Assembly: GCA_944380545.1 (NCBI GenBank)
Contig: CALWHV010000014.1
Coordinates: 237,930-301,929 of the forward strand
From: an uncultured Eubacterium sp.
GTDB lineage: Bacteria; Bacillota; Clostridia; Oscillospirales; Acutalibacteraceae
Direction of reading: 5' to 3'
Length of the DNA stretch: 64,000 bases
Below are positions 18,913-27,951 of this stretch, one piece after another. The notes below the pieces were generated by a model. That model was not told where the DNA came from. It did not search any database and saw only the letters and a program-made list of their open reading frames with translations. How positions within the stretch are numbered: the stretch's first letter is position 1; every line of letters starts with the position of its first letter. The translations under genes were made by a program, and so were the position numbers.

Positions 18913-18945
18913 TAAAAAAGGAAACACCGCAAATGCGGTATTTCC
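18913..18945 (-). terminator. Terminator after tRNA-Leu
   Basis: On the minus strand GGAAATACCGC/GCGGTGTTTCC (one mismatch or wobble) closes a short loop and is followed by TTTTTT. It starts 5 bp past the CCA end of the tRNA and ends about 22 bp before the FliB-like ATG. Confidence 0.9.
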
Positions 18946-18950
18946 TTTTT

Positions 18951-19035
18951 TGGTGCGAGAGACGGGACTTGAACCCGTACGAGTCGCCCCACACGCCCCT
19001 CAAACGTGCGCGTCTGCCGATTCCGCCACTCTCGC
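18951..19035 (-). tRNA. tRNA-Leu, anticodon GAG
   Basis: The 85-base gene reads GCGAGAG at the acceptor 5' strand and CTCTCGC at the 3' strand, with an encoded CCA (18951-18953). The anticodon loop is TTGAGGG within a CACGT/GCGTG stem, giving anticodon GAG for CUC/CUU. The long variable arm and TTCAAGT T-loop are standard for class II tRNA-Leu. It stands alone and is followed by its own terminator. Confidence 0.96.
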
Positions 19036-19064
19036 TTGCAACGATAGAGATTATAGCAAATTAA

Positions 19065-19796
19065 TCATATAATGTCAATATCAATTTTAAAAATTTTTAA
19101 AATATCGAGCGGCTCTCCGATAAGGACATCAGCTCCGGCATTCACAAGGCTTTCGGCGGGTCTGAAGCCCCACGAAGCGCCGATGCTTTTGCAGCCGACA
19201 TTCTGCGCGGTGCGCACATCCACATCGCTGTCCCCTATCCACACGGCTTTTTCTGGAGGAATGCTTAAATCAGACAAAATTTCACCGGCAACGGTCGGGT
19301 CCGGCTTTTTGGGCTTTGAATCGACCGCGCCGCGAACGATGTCAAAAACGCCGGCTCCGAAAAGGCTTTTGACCATTCCTGCTGCCGCAGCATCCGGCTT
19401 GTTTGTGCAAACCGCAAGCTTAAAGCCGTTTTGCCTGAGCGCATTTAAAACAATATCCATATTTTTATAAATATGCGCGTGGTCTAATTTGATCCTGTTA
19501 TAGACTGTTTTGAATTCAGCGTAAATCTCTTGAAGCTCGCGCTCGCCAAGCGAATCGGCGAAAGCCCTTTTAACAAGCAGCAAAGCGCCGTTTCCCACAA
19601 AATTCTTGTAATCCTCAATGCTCCAGGAAAAACCGAAGCCGTGTTTTTTTATAAGGATTTCGCAGGCGAGCGCAAGATCGTCGATAGTGTTGACAAGAGT
19701 GCCGTCCAAATCAAATATAACGCACTTTGCGTTGCTTAAAATGAGATTAGCCGCATCGGCGCCGGAATCAGAGCGCGCATCAATCGTTTTGCTCAT
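19065..19796 (-). CDS. HAD-superfamily phosphatase (phosphoglycolate phosphatase/PpaX type)
   Basis: The hydrolase (243 residues) has the motif I nucleophile in IFDLDGTLVNT, motif II in LAVCTNKP, the lysine in SKPKKPDP and motif IV in VWIGDSDVDVRTA. The helical cap between residues 45 and 115 marks it as class C1, the Gph/PpaX group. About 25 extra residues precede the core. The ATG at 19796 overlaps the end of potD by 17 bp, so it is translated with the polyamine transporter operon; a link to polyamines is not evident. The substrate (phosphoglycolate, pyrophosphate or a sugar phosphate) cannot be assigned. Confidence 0.82.
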   Translation of the reverse strand: MSKTIDARSDSGADAANLILSNAKCVIFDLDGTLVNTIDDLALACEILIKKHGFGFSWSIEDYKNFVGNGALLLVKRAFADSLGERELQEIYAEFKTVYNRIKLDHAHIYKNMDIVLNALRQNGFKLAVCTNKPDAAAAGMVKSLFGAGVFDIVRGAVDSKPKKPDPTVAGEILSDLSIPPEKAVWIGDSDVDVRTAQNVGCKSIGASWGFRPAESLVNAGADVLIGEPLDILKIFKIDIDII

Positions 19797-21051
19797 AAAG
19801 GTCACTCAGATCCTCAAACTTCTTCTTTTTAATATCGTAAACCAGCTTTGCTCCTATACTGAGAACGGCAAGGCCGATAACGGCGGCAAAAGCGTAATAT
19901 ATCTTTTTTTCCTCTTCCTCGCTGCCTGCGGATAGCCTGCCGCTTTTGACCTTGGTCCATAAATCCGCCTGAAGCTCAAGTATATTCTGCGGAAGATTGC
20001 CGAAATACTGACCGCTCGGCATTTCGGAGGGATAAACCGCCTCATTGCCGTAAAGCGAATGCTCCTCATTATTCCTTACGGTGATATTCGGGGAAGCATA
20101 GTATATATACTCTGCATTTTCAAGCGCGACCTGCGGCTCGTGCATAAAATTGATAAATGCCTCCGCGCCTTTTTTGTTTTGGCAGCAGGTCGGGATACAA
20201 AAGGCGTCGTAAAAGATATTAACGCCCTCTTTTGGGAAAGCGTAAGCAAGATCCGGGTTGTTTTCGCTCATAAGCACATAGTCGCCGGCGTAATAAGTTG
20301 CAAAAGCGTACTCGCCGCTTTCCATAAGATTAAAGACCTCGTCCATAACATAAACGGGGCTTACAAGATCCCTTTGCTGCGACAAAAGCTCTGCGGCTTC
20401 CTGCCAGTCGCTCTCGTTTGAGGTGTTGAAATCCTGGCCGAGGACAGCCTGTGCAATGGCAAAGGCGTCTCGTGAATTGTTGAACATCAGCACCTTGCCT
20501 TTATACTGCTCGTCCCAAAGCACCTCCCAGCTGTCCGGAGCTTCGGAAACAAGCGTTGTGTTATATATCAGCGCGGTGGTGCCCACATTATAGCAGAGCG
20601 AATATTTCTGCTCGGGGTCGTAAAACAGGTTTTGAAACTGCTTGTCAATAAGAGAAAGATTCGGGATATTGCTCCAGTCAAGCTCAAGGAGCATACCCTC
20701 GTCGATGAGGCGCTCTATCATATAGTCGCTCGGCACGATGACATCATACGAAACTCCGCCGCCCACAAGCTTTGAATACATATTTTCATTTGATTCAAAA
20801 TTGGTGTAGTTGACCTTTGCGCCGGTAAGTCTTTCAAACTCGCCTACTACATCCATGGAGCCCTCAAGCCCGTCGGAGATATACTCGCCCCAGTTATAGA
20901 CATTGACGGTAGTGCCCTGCAAGCCGAGAGAGGCGTAATAATCCTTTTGCTCCTTTGTGAAAACATCTTCGCCGTCGTTTGCAAAAGCGCTCAGAGGAAA
21001 GAAAGATGCAGTCATAACGAGGCAGAGAAGCATTACAATCGTTTTTTTCAT
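19780..21051 (-). CDS. potD: Spermidine/putrescine ABC transporter substrate-binding protein
   Basis: This 423-residue binding protein captures polyamines outside the cell and delivers them to PotBC. It starts with a cleavable signal peptide (basic MKK, hydrophobic core, cleavage after AFA near residue 25) and has no lipobox cysteine. The mature part shows VNVYNWGEYISDG and the SDYMIERLIDEGML segment of PotD proteins. Instead of a lipid anchor, residues about 385-405 form a hydrophobic helix followed by KKKKFEDLSDLY, a probable C-terminal membrane anchor. Its start overlaps the potC stop by 4 bp. Confidence 0.92.
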   Translation of the reverse strand: MKKTIVMLLCLVMTASFFPLSAFANDGEDVFTKEQKDYYASLGLQGTTVNVYNWGEYISDGLEGSMDVVGEFERLTGAKVNYTNFESNENMYSKLVGGGVSYDVIVPSDYMIERLIDEGMLLELDWSNIPNLSLIDKQFQNLFYDPEQKYSLCYNVGTTALIYNTTLVSEAPDSWEVLWDEQYKGKVLMFNNSRDAFAIAQAVLGQDFNTSNESDWQEAAELLSQQRDLVSPVYVMDEVFNLMESGEYAFATYYAGDYVLMSENNPDLAYAFPKEGVNIFYDAFCIPTCCQNKKGAEAFINFMHEPQVALENAEYIYYASPNITVRNNEEHSLYGNEAVYPSEMPSGQYFGNLPQNILELQADLWTKVKSGRLSAGSEEEEKKIYYAFAAVIGLAVLSIGAKLVYDIKKKKFEDLSDLYEQND

Positions 21052-21869
21052 CTGCGCTCACTCTTACCCTTTTCAGCCCTGCTCTGCGCGATATTGAGCA
21101 GAACAAGCAAAACAAGTATAAGGATGAACATAAGCATGGAAAGAGCGTACATATCGGGCTTGACCCTCTTTTTGGTAAGTGAAAAGATATATATCGGTAG
21201 TGTTTGAAAGCTGGGGCCGTTCGTGAAATAGGATATGATGAAATCATCAAGGGAAAGTGTGAAGCTCATAACGAGCCCCGTTATGATGCCGCTCATTATA
21301 TTCGGCAGAACCACCTTGAAAAATGCCTTTAACGGCTTGCAGCCGAGATCGACCGCCGCCTCATAGATATTGATGTCAAACTGCCTTAGCTTCGGAAGCA
21401 CATTAAGAATGACATACGGCAGGCAGAAGGTTACATGCGCTATGAGCAAAGACCAGAAATTGAGCGTTTGAGTCTTGTTTAAAAACGCGCCCACAAACAC
21501 GAAAAGGAGCATCATCGAGATACCGGTTACGATCTCCGGATTCATCATCGGCACATTTGTTACGGTCATTATTACGCTTCTGACGCGCTTGCTTCTGTAA
21601 TTATAAATGCCGACTGCCGCCATAGTGCCTATAACGGTTGCGCACACGCAGGAGGCAACGGCAAGCAGCAGCGTATTTTTAAGAGCATCCATAGCGGCGG
21701 AATTGCCGAACATCTCCTGCCACCATTTAACGGAAAAGCGCGTAAACTCATAGGTGCTGGCGCTCTCGTTGAATGAGAACACAGCCATAACGGCAATGGG
21801 CGCGTAAAGGAATATGAAAACAAGCGTCATATAGGCTTTTGCAGGTAACGCAAGCTTTTTGCTTTTCAT
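21048..21869 (-). CDS. potC: Spermidine/putrescine ABC transporter permease PotC
   Basis: This 273-residue inner-membrane permease has six hydrophobic segments. The EAA loop (EAAVDLGCKPLKAFFKVVLP) that docks on the ATPase falls around residues 167-190. The N-terminus [24 protein letters not shown] and the FNESASTYEFTRFSVKWWQEMF segment are typical of PotC. Four-base overlaps with potB and potD show a tightly coupled potABCD operon. Confidence 0.94.
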   Translation of the reverse strand: MKSKKLALPAKAYMTLVFIFLYAPIAVMAVFSFNESASTYEFTRFSVKWWQEMFGNSAAMDALKNTLLLAVASCVCATVIGTMAAVGIYNYRSKRVRSVIMTVTNVPMMNPEIVTGISMMLLFVFVGAFLNKTQTLNFWSLLIAHVTFCLPYVILNVLPKLRQFDINIYEAAVDLGCKPLKAFFKVVLPNIMSGIITGLVMSFTLSLDDFIISYFTNGPSFQTLPIYIFSLTKKRVKPDMYALSMLMFILILVLLVLLNIAQSRAEKGKSERR

Positions 21870-22693
21870 ACCATAACGCCCCCTTCCGTTTCGCTGTCCG
21901 CCCCGAGATAATTCATAACGCCGAGGCAGATGAGAATAAGCACCATCAAAACAAGCGAAAGGCTTGCGCCGAGATGGTAATTATTTGCTGATTGAAACTG
22001 CGTTTCGATAATATCGCCTATCAAAACTATCTGACCGCCGCCGAGCTTCTGAGTGATGTAAAATGTTGAAACACAGGGCACGAATACCATAGTGATTCCG
22101 CTGAGAACGCCGGGAAGCGAAAGAGGCATTATAACCTTTTTCAGGATCTGAAGCCTGTTTGAGCCGAGATCCTGCGCCGCTTCTATAAGAGAGGAGTCCA
22201 TTTTTGAAAGAACGGAATAGATCGGCAGTATCATATACGGCAGGAAATTATAAACCATACCGAGAATAACTGCGCCGCCCGTATTTATGAGCTGAACGCT
22301 GTTTAAGCCGAGAGCGTTCAAAACAGTGTTGATAATGCCCGTATCGCCGAGAATAGTCATCCAGGAATAGGTTCTGATAAGGAAATTCATCCACATAGGC
22401 AGCATAACGAGCAGCACCATCATCCCCTGCGTGCTCACCTTAAGGCGCGAAAGAAAATACGCAAAGGGATAAGCGATAACAAGGCAGATAGCCGTGGCTG
22501 CGATGCCGTAAAGAATGGAAAGCAGAATCGTGGAAGTGTATTCCGGAAGCGCTTGAATATTGGCGAGGGTGAAAGCCCCGGTGCTGTCTGTAAACGCATA
22601 ATAGACGACCATCAGCAAGGGAGCGATTATGAACAGCGCCGCCCACAAAATATACGGCTTATCAACAAGGCGGCGCGAAATGCTTTTATTCAT
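21866..22693 (-). CDS. potB: Spermidine/putrescine ABC transporter permease PotB
   Basis: The permease (275 residues) is the PotB partner, with six membrane segments, the loop after segment 1 ([18 protein letters not shown]) and the EAA motif [20 protein letters not shown]. The start is the ATG at 22693, whose GGAGGAAGCGG site lies in the end of potA; the genes overlap by 8 bp. An earlier in-frame start at 22711 has no ribosome site. Confidence 0.94.
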   Translation of the reverse strand: MNKSISRRLVDKPYILWAALFIIAPLLMVVYYAFTDSTGAFTLANIQALPEYTSTILLSILYGIAATAICLVIAYPFAYFLSRLKVSTQGMMVLLVMLPMWMNFLIRTYSWMTILGDTGIINTVLNALGLNSVQLINTGGAVILGMVYNFLPYMILPIYSVLSKMDSSLIEAAQDLGSNRLQILKKVIMPLSLPGVLSGITMVFVPCVSTFYITQKLGGGQIVLIGDIIETQFQSANNYHLGASLSLVLMVLILICLGVMNYLGADSETEGGVMV

Positions 22694-23816
22694 CCGCTTC
22701 CTCCCAGTCATACTCCGCGTCGTTTATATGGTCGAACTCATCGGAGAAGAAGGAATAATCTCCGAATTCACCGCTGTATTCGCTGCGCTTCATAACATGG
22801 ATGCAGTCGGCGTCTATATACATACCTATTGTTTCGCCCACCTTGTGGTACTCCGTTGTTTGAACAAGCCAGATAAAGCCGCCTACATCAACAAAGGTTT
22901 CAAAAAAAGTGCCCTTGAAAACAACATCGGTCACAACGCCGGGCAAGGTGTCCTTTTCACCGGGCTTTTTGATCGTGATATCCTCCGGCCTGATGACCGC
23001 CTCAACACGCTCGTTCGGCTTGAAGCCCTTATCCACGCAATCAAAGGTGATTCCCGAAATCTGAACAAAATAGTCCTTTATCATAACCGCGTCAACAATA
23101 TTTGACTCGCCTATGAAATCGGCAACGAACGCGTTTACGGGCTCGTTATAGATATCTTCCGGCGTGCCTATCTGCTGTATTTTGCCCTTGTCCATAACAA
23201 CGACCCTGTCGCTCATAGAAAGCGCCTCTTCCTGATCGTGCGTTACATAGATAAATGTGATGCCGAGGCGTTTTTGGATAGCCTTAAGCTCCTTTTGCAT
23301 ATCCTTGCGAAGCTTTAAATCAAGCGCACCGAGCGGCTCGTCCAAAAGCAGCACATGGGGCTTGTTTGCAAGCGCCCTTGCAATGGCAACGCGCTGCTGC
23401 TGACCGCCGGACAAGCTGTCTATAGAGCGTTTTTCAAAGCCCTTGAGATTGACGAGTTCAAGCATTTCGGCAACGGTTTTCCTTATCTCGGCGCGGCTCA
23501 TTTTCTGTATTTCGGGACCGAAAGCCACATTTTCAAACACATTAAGATGCGAAAAAAGAGCATAACGCTGAAAAATCGTGTTTACCCTGCGCTTATGGGG
23601 CGGGATATTGTTTATCACCTTGCCCTCAAACACGATTTCGCCCTCGTTCGGCTCAACAAAGCCCGCTATGCAGCGAAGCGTTGTGGTCTTGCCGCAGCCG
23701 GAGGGACCGAGCAGCGTTATGAACTCTTTTTCGTTAATAGACAGATTGAGCCTGTCAAGAATAGTATTGTCGCCGTATTTAACGGTAATATTTTTAAGAT
23801 CGATTATCTTTTCCAA
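22686..23816 (-). CDS. potA: Spermidine/putrescine ABC transporter ATP-binding protein
   Basis: The ATPase (376 residues) powers polyamine import by PotBC. Walker A is GPSGCGKTT, the signature is LSGGQQQR, Walker B is [11 protein letters not shown] and the switch is THDQEEA. The C-terminal third is the TOBE/regulatory domain (RPEDITI). The start is a TTG at 23816 (LEKIID read as MEKIID) with a GAGGA site about 10 bases upstream; no nearby ATG in frame fits. It is the first gene of potABCD plus the HAD gene. Confidence 0.95.
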   Translation of the reverse strand: MEKIIDLKNITVKYGDNTILDRLNLSINEKEFITLLGPSGCGKTTTLRCIAGFVEPNEGEIVFEGKVINNIPPHKRRVNTIFQRYALFSHLNVFENVAFGPEIQKMSRAEIRKTVAEMLELVNLKGFEKRSIDSLSGGQQQRVAIARALANKPHVLLLDEPLGALDLKLRKDMQKELKAIQKRLGITFIYVTHDQEEALSMSDRVVVMDKGKIQQIGTPEDIYNEPVNAFVADFIGESNIVDAVMIKDYFVQISGITFDCVDKGFKPNERVEAVIRPEDITIKKPGEKDTLPGVVTDVVFKGTFFETFVDVGGFIWLVQTTEYHKVGETIGMYIDADCIHVMKRSEYSGEFGDYSFFSDEFDHINDAEYDWEEADE

Positions 23817-23861
23817 TTATGCACTTCCTCTTTATAACCCGATTTGGCTTGCCGCCATAAA

Positions 23862-23889
23862 TCTAAATATATCAAATTACGAGGAAATG
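23862..23889 (-). promoter_or_regulatory. Promoter of the potABCD operon
   Basis: A perfect TTGACA on the minus strand (near 23889) is followed 16 bp later by TATATT. The leader to the TTG start is about 45 bases. Confidence 0.65.
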
Positions 23890-23900
23890 TCAACATTTTT

Positions 23901-24464
23901 TTAAAATATTTTTTTCTGTATTTCCTCTCCCGCCAAAACCTTTTTAAGGGAATCGGAAACAAGAGAAAAATCGCACACCATTGATTTGGTTTTATGAACG
24001 CAGTCGTCCATACCGAACGGAACAAAATAGTAATTTTTATAATTCATTAAATGCCCTATATTCTTTGCCGCGCCGCCGAGCGCGTCGTTGGTTGAAACGC
24101 CAATCAAAACAGGCCTTGAATTTCTTAAATGGCTTTTTGCCGCCATAGTAACGGCGGTGTCTGCTATGCCGTTTGCAAGCTTGGCGAGCGTGTTTCCCGT
24201 GCACGGAACGATGCACAAAACATCAAGCAGCTTTTTGGGTCCGATAGGCTCAGCCTGTTCGATCTTATGGATTATTTCCCTGCCTGTAATTTTTGTTATT
24301 TCGTCTCTGAAAAACTGAGCATCGCCGAAGCGCGTGTCAGTATTATAAGCCGTCTCGCTCATAATCGGATAAATATCATACCCCTCTGCGGCGAGCGTTT
24401 TCAGCGCTTCAAGGGATTTGCTGAAAGTGCAGAACGAGCCGGTCAGCGCATAACCGAGCTTCAA
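23901..24464 (-). CDS. dpaB: Dipicolinate synthase subunit B
   Basis: This 187-residue flavoprotein-like subunit (SpoVFB) works with DpaA to make dipicolinic acid for the spore core from dihydrodipicolinate. It begins LGYALTGSFCTF as the family does and has the CIVPCTGNTLAKLANGIADTAVTMAAK and GVSTNDALGGAAKNI segments. The start is a TTG (24464) preceded by a perfect AAGGAGG site and overlapping the dpaA stop by 4 bp. Its presence is strong evidence that the organism makes endospores. Confidence 0.95.
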   Translation of the reverse strand: MKLGYALTGSFCTFSKSLEALKTLAAEGYDIYPIMSETAYNTDTRFGDAQFFRDEITKITGREIIHKIEQAEPIGPKKLLDVLCIVPCTGNTLAKLANGIADTAVTMAAKSHLRNSRPVLIGVSTNDALGGAAKNIGHLMNYKNYYFVPFGMDDCVHKTKSMVCDFSLVSDSLKKVLAGEEIQKKIF

Positions 24465-25192
24465 AGCTTTTCCTCCTTAATTATCTGCGCAACCGTATCG
24501 GCTATGAGCTCTCCTGCGGCCTTGGGCGAATACCTGCCCGGCATCCCCCTGCCGATGATAAGCCTTAAGCCGAGGCTTTGCGCCACGAGAGTGTCCACGC
24601 CGCCGGGGAAAGACGCCAAGTCAAGTATTACGGCTTTGTGGTCAAGCGCCTTGAGCTCTTTTTCAGTAAGCACTGTATGCGGCACCGTGTTTATCACCAC
24701 ATCAAAGCCGCAAGGCGTGCGCAGCTGCTCAAATACGATATGTCGGCAGCCGTCAAACAGTGCCTGTTCCTTTGACACGGCACTTCGCGAGCAGACCGTG
24801 AGCTCACAGCCGTAGCCGCTTAGGATATGACGCAGCGCTTTTCCGATCCTGCCGTAGCCGATGATCAGTATTTTACTGCCCAGAATTGAAAAATCCGTGT
24901 TTTCCTTAAGGCAGGCAACGGCTCCCTCCGCGGTCAGAAAGGCGTTTCTGAGCGCAAAAGATTCGTTTGCCAAATAATTATATCCGTTATAAACGGAAAT
25001 ATCTCCGCCGTAAAAGACCGTTTTACCGTCAAGTCCTTTGAGCATATTTGCCTTTGTCTGCGGTGGAAGCAAAACAAAATCCGCATTATTGCTGCTTTCG
25101 CAGCGCAAAAAGCCGAGAGCCTCCAGCCTGTCGGCTGCGTAAGCAAGCCTTTTATCCTCCGCATAAGGCACGGCGAAATATGTGAGCTTCAT
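24461..25192 (-). CDS. dpaA: Dipicolinate synthase subunit A
   Basis: This dehydrogenase subunit (SpoVFA) is expressed in the mother cell late in sporulation in Bacillus. At 243 residues it is shorter than the 297-residue Bacillus protein. The NAD(P)-binding glycine motif is IIGYGRIGKALR, preceded by a first domain with FVLLPPQTKANM; VINTVPHTVL, ILDLASFPGGVD and IGRGMPGRYSPKAAGELIADT follow. It is the first gene of dpaA-dpaB with an ATG after GGGAGTG. A sporulation-type -10 box lies upstream. Confidence 0.94.
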   Translation of the reverse strand: MKLTYFAVPYAEDKRLAYAADRLEALGFLRCESSNNADFVLLPPQTKANMLKGLDGKTVFYGGDISVYNGYNYLANESFALRNAFLTAEGAVACLKENTDFSILGSKILIIGYGRIGKALRHILSGYGCELTVCSRSAVSKEQALFDGCRHIVFEQLRTPCGFDVVINTVPHTVLTEKELKALDHKAVILDLASFPGGVDTLVAQSLGLRLIIGRGMPGRYSPKAAGELIADTVAQIIKEEKL

Positions 25193-25212
25193 ATAATCAC
25201 TCCCGTCAAACC

Positions 25213-25239
25213 ATATTATGCTTTAAATATTGCGTTGTG
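25213..25239 (-). promoter_or_regulatory. Candidate mother-cell (sigma-K/sigma-E type) promoter of dpaAB
   Basis: On the minus strand GCATAATAT (25213-25221) matches the CATANNNT -10 of sigma-E and sigma-K promoters. A cACa motif (25236-25239) lies 16 bp upstream of CATA, as in the sigma-K -35. No good sigma-A promoter is present. Bacillus spoVF is sigma-K dependent, so the call fits the gene's role. Confidence 0.5.
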
Positions 25240-25253
25240 AACGCAGATAGGTG

Positions 25254-25282
25254 TTTATTTTTCCAATAAAATATTGTATAAT
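25254..25282 (+). promoter_or_regulatory. Promoter of murC
   Basis: A perfect TATAAT lies at 25277-25282 with a weak TTTATT -35 17 bp upstream. The transcript would start near 25289, which rules out the longer in-frame GTG start at 25251. Confidence 0.6.
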
Positions 25283-25310
25283 AATAAAAAACAATTACGG
25301 GGGTCCTGTT

Positions 25311-26687
25311 TTGGAGCGTATAGACGATATACTGAAAAAGGTTAAAAATGTGCATTTCATCGGCATCGGCGGAGCAGGCATGTGCCCGCTTGCCGAGATC
25401 CTGCTTTCGCTGGGATACAGAGTGACCGGCTCTGACAATAACGACACGGAAACCTTTCGCCGTGTTGAAAAAGAGGGCGCGAAGGTCTTTCTCGGTCAAA
25501 AGAAGGAAAATATCTCTCCTGACACGCAGCTTGTTATATACACAAACGCCGTGCTTGCCGGAAACGAGGAGCTTGAATACGCAAAGGCAAGCTTCCCCTG
25601 CTTTGAGCGCGCAGAGCTGCTCGGAGCGGTAAGCCGCGTATATTCAAACTGCATAGGAGTCTGCGGCACTCACGGAAAAACGACCGCCACAAGTATGATT
25701 ACGGAGGCACTGCTTGACAGCGGCCTTGATCCGAGCGCCGTTATAGGCGGCAAGCTGCCGAGGATAGACGCCTACGGGCGCGTGGGAAAGAGCCAGAATT
25801 TTGTTTGCGAATCCTGCGAATTCAACAACACATTCCTTCATATGAATCCGGATATGGCGGTAGTGCTGAACATAGACGAGGATCACCTTGACTTTTTCGG
25901 CGACCTTGAGCATATAAAGGAATCCTTCAGAAAATTCTGCGAAAGCACGACTCGCACGATCATATATAACGGCGATGACGAAAACACCGTTGATATGCTT
26001 AAGGGCATAACGGGGAAAAAGCTTATCTCCTTCGGAACGAAGCCGGAAAACGATTACACCGCCGTGAACATTCAGATACCCGGCGGCTTCAGAATCGAAT
26101 ACGACATATATAAAGGCAAAGAATTTTTAGAGCATATAACTCTTTCCGTTCCCGGCGAGCATAATGTGCTGAATTCCCTTGCCGCGTATATCGCCTGCAT
26201 CGAAAGCGGCGCCGAGAGCGCAAAGGTTCGCGACTCTCTTTTTGAATTTCACGGAGCGGGCAGGCGCTTTGAGCTTAGGGGAACATTTAAAGGCATAACC
26301 TTAGCGGACGATTACGCCCACCATCCAAAGGAGATAGAGGTAACCCTTAACGCCGCTAAAAAAATGAACTACAAGCGCGTTTGGGCGGTGCACCAGCCGT
26401 TTACCTATACGAGAACAGCTAAATTCCTTGATGAATTCGCGCGCGTGCTGACGATCGCTGATAAATGCGTGATTTCAGATATTATGGGAAGCCGCGAGGT
26501 GAACACCATCGGCATCAAGGCAAGCGATCTTTCGTCTAAAATACCCGGTGCGGTGCTGATACCCGAGCTTGAAGACATTGCAAAATACCTTGCAGAAAAC
26601 TGCACAGACGGAGACCTTGTTATCACGCTCGGCTGCGGGGATGTTTACAAGGTTTCAAGATACCTTGAAAAGCTGTTGAACGAATGA
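25311..26687 (+). CDS. murC: UDP-N-acetylmuramate--L-alanine ligase
   Basis: This cytoplasmic ligase adds L-Ala to UDP-MurNAc, the first peptide step of peptidoglycan synthesis. The 458-residue protein shows the N-terminal VHFIGIGGAGMCPLAE nucleotide-binding loop, the ATP site GVCGTHGKTTATSM, NIDEDHLDFFGD, and the C-terminal ADDYAHHPKEI and HQPFTYTR. The start is a TTG at 25311 behind GGGGG (8 bases), because the in-frame GTG at 25251 lies upstream of the -10 box. manA follows 26 bp downstream. Confidence 0.95.
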   Translation: MERIDDILKKVKNVHFIGIGGAGMCPLAEILLSLGYRVTGSDNNDTETFRRVEKEGAKVFLGQKKENISPDTQLVIYTNAVLAGNEELEYAKASFPCFERAELLGAVSRVYSNCIGVCGTHGKTTATSMITEALLDSGLDPSAVIGGKLPRIDAYGRVGKSQNFVCESCEFNNTFLHMNPDMAVVLNIDEDHLDFFGDLEHIKESFRKFCESTTRTIIYNGDDENTVDMLKGITGKKLISFGTKPENDYTAVNIQIPGGFRIEYDIYKGKEFLEHITLSVPGEHNVLNSLAAYIACIESGAESAKVRDSLFEFHGAGRRFELRGTFKGITLADDYAHHPKEIEVTLNAAKKMNYKRVWAVHQPFTYTRTAKFLDEFARVLTIADKCVISDIMGSREVNTIGIKASDLSSKIPGAVLIPELEDIAKYLAENCTDGDLVITLGCGDVYKVSRYLEKLLNE

Positions 26688-26713
26688 TATTAAACAAAAA
26701 AGAGGATAAGCAG

Positions 26714-27667
26714 ATGGAAATATTGAAATTAAAGCCCGTTTTTAAGGATTATATCTGGGGCGGCACAAGGCTAAGGGATGAATTCGGCTTTGAAACCGAT
26801 ATGGACCCCGTTGCGGAGGGCTGGATGCTTGCCTGCCACAGAGACGGAATGAACACGGTTGACGGCGGAGCATACGACGGAAAAACGCTTGAGGAGGTAA
26901 TTGAGCAGACGGGAAGCGAGACTCTGCTGGGCAAAAAGAGCTGCGCCTTTTCAGATTTTCCGCTGCTGATAAAGCTAATAGATGCAAAAAACGACCTTTC
27001 AATACAGGTGCATCCCGATGACGAATACGCAAAGCGCGTTGAACACGAATCCGGCAAAACGGAGATATGGTATGTGCTTGACGCTGATGAGGGCGCAAGG
27101 CTTATTTACGGATTTAAAAAGGAAATAAGCAAAGAAGAATTCAAAAACGCCATTGAAAGCAACACTCTGCTTGATGTGCTAAACAGCGTTGAGGTTAAAA
27201 AGGGCGATCTTTTCTTCATTGAGGCGGGCACGGTTCACGCCATAGGAAAAGGCACCTTGATTGCGGAGATACAGCAAAACAGCAATTCCACCTACAGGGT
27301 TTACGACTACGGCAGGCTCGGAAAGGACGGAAAACCGCGCGAGCTGCACATAAAAAAAGCTGTTGATGTTACAGTTACAAAGCCGCCGAAATACGGCACG
27401 AAGCCGCAGGGCGGCAAAGAGGCGGTTGCCGGCGGCGCCAGGACACTGCTGACGAGCTGCCCGCTCTTTACCGTTTACCGCTATGAAGCCGACGGAGAGC
27501 TTGAGCTTTTCGCTGACGAGGACAGCTTTGAGCATATACTTGTGACCGGCGGCAGCGGGCGCATAAACGGCAGAGCTTTTAAAAAGGGCGACAGCTTTTT
27601 AGTGCCTGCAGGCTTCGGAATATACACAATTAGCGGAAAAGCCGAGATTATAGTAACAAAAATCTGA
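26714..27667 (+). CDS. manA: Mannose-6-phosphate isomerase, class I
   Basis: This zinc enzyme interconverts mannose-6-phosphate and fructose-6-phosphate. The 317-residue length is the short Bacillota form. It begins with KLKPVFKDYIWGGTRLRDEFG; the metal site is in SIQVHPDDEYA with ESGKTEIWYVLD and EAGTVHAIGKGTLIAEIQQNS. The start is the ATG at 26714, eight bases after GAGG; a start at 26684 overlapping the murC stop has no site. It is followed by a terminator, so murC-manA form a two-gene unit. Confidence 0.93.
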   Translation: MEILKLKPVFKDYIWGGTRLRDEFGFETDMDPVAEGWMLACHRDGMNTVDGGAYDGKTLEEVIEQTGSETLLGKKSCAFSDFPLLIKLIDAKNDLSIQVHPDDEYAKRVEHESGKTEIWYVLDADEGARLIYGFKKEISKEEFKNAIESNTLLDVLNSVEVKKGDLFFIEAGTVHAIGKGTLIAEIQQNSNSTYRVYDYGRLGKDGKPRELHIKKAVDVTVTKPPKYGTKPQGGKEAVAGGARTLLTSCPLFTVYRYEADGELELFADEDSFEHILVTGGSGRINGRAFKKGDSFLVPAGFGIYTISGKAEIIVTKI

Positions 27668-27691
27668 CAAATATTTCATAACGAATAAAAA

Positions 27692-27726
27692 GCCGTTGGT
27701 ATGGGAAACATACTAACGACTTTTTT
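27692..27726 (+). terminator. Terminator after manA
   Basis: GCCGTTGGTATG pairs with CATACTAACGAC (11 of 12 positions) around a GGAAA loop, followed by TTTTTT. Confidence 0.88.
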
Positions 27727-27742
27727 ATTTGGAGATGAAATT

Positions 27743-27949
27743 ATGACGGTTATAAACAGAATCGCGCTGATACTGAACATAATCGGCGGACTGAACTGGG
27801 GTCTTGTGGGTCTGTTTAAATTCGACCTTGTTGCCTGGATATGCGGCGGACAGGACAGCGTTTTTGCAAGAATCATCTACTGCATAGTCGGCCTTGCGGC
27901 AATCTGGTGCATCAGCCTGCTTTTCAGACGCAGCGTTATTGAGGAATAG
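27743..27949 (+). CDS. DUF378-family small membrane protein
   Basis: The 68-residue protein has two membrane segments. The first carries the DUF378 hallmark LNIIGGLNWGLVGLFKFDLV, the second is ARIIYCIVGLAAIWCISLL with a typical YCIVGLAA. Function is unknown in the family. The ATG is preceded by GGAGATGAAATT; a longer reading from 27701 would start within the manA terminator loop. The gene ends 2 bp from the end of the convergent sigE with no space for a terminator between them. Confidence 0.9.
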   Translation: MTVINRIALILNIIGGLNWGLVGLFKFDLVAWICGGQDSVFARIIYCIVGLAAIWCISLLFRRSVIEE

Positions 27950-27951
27950 GC

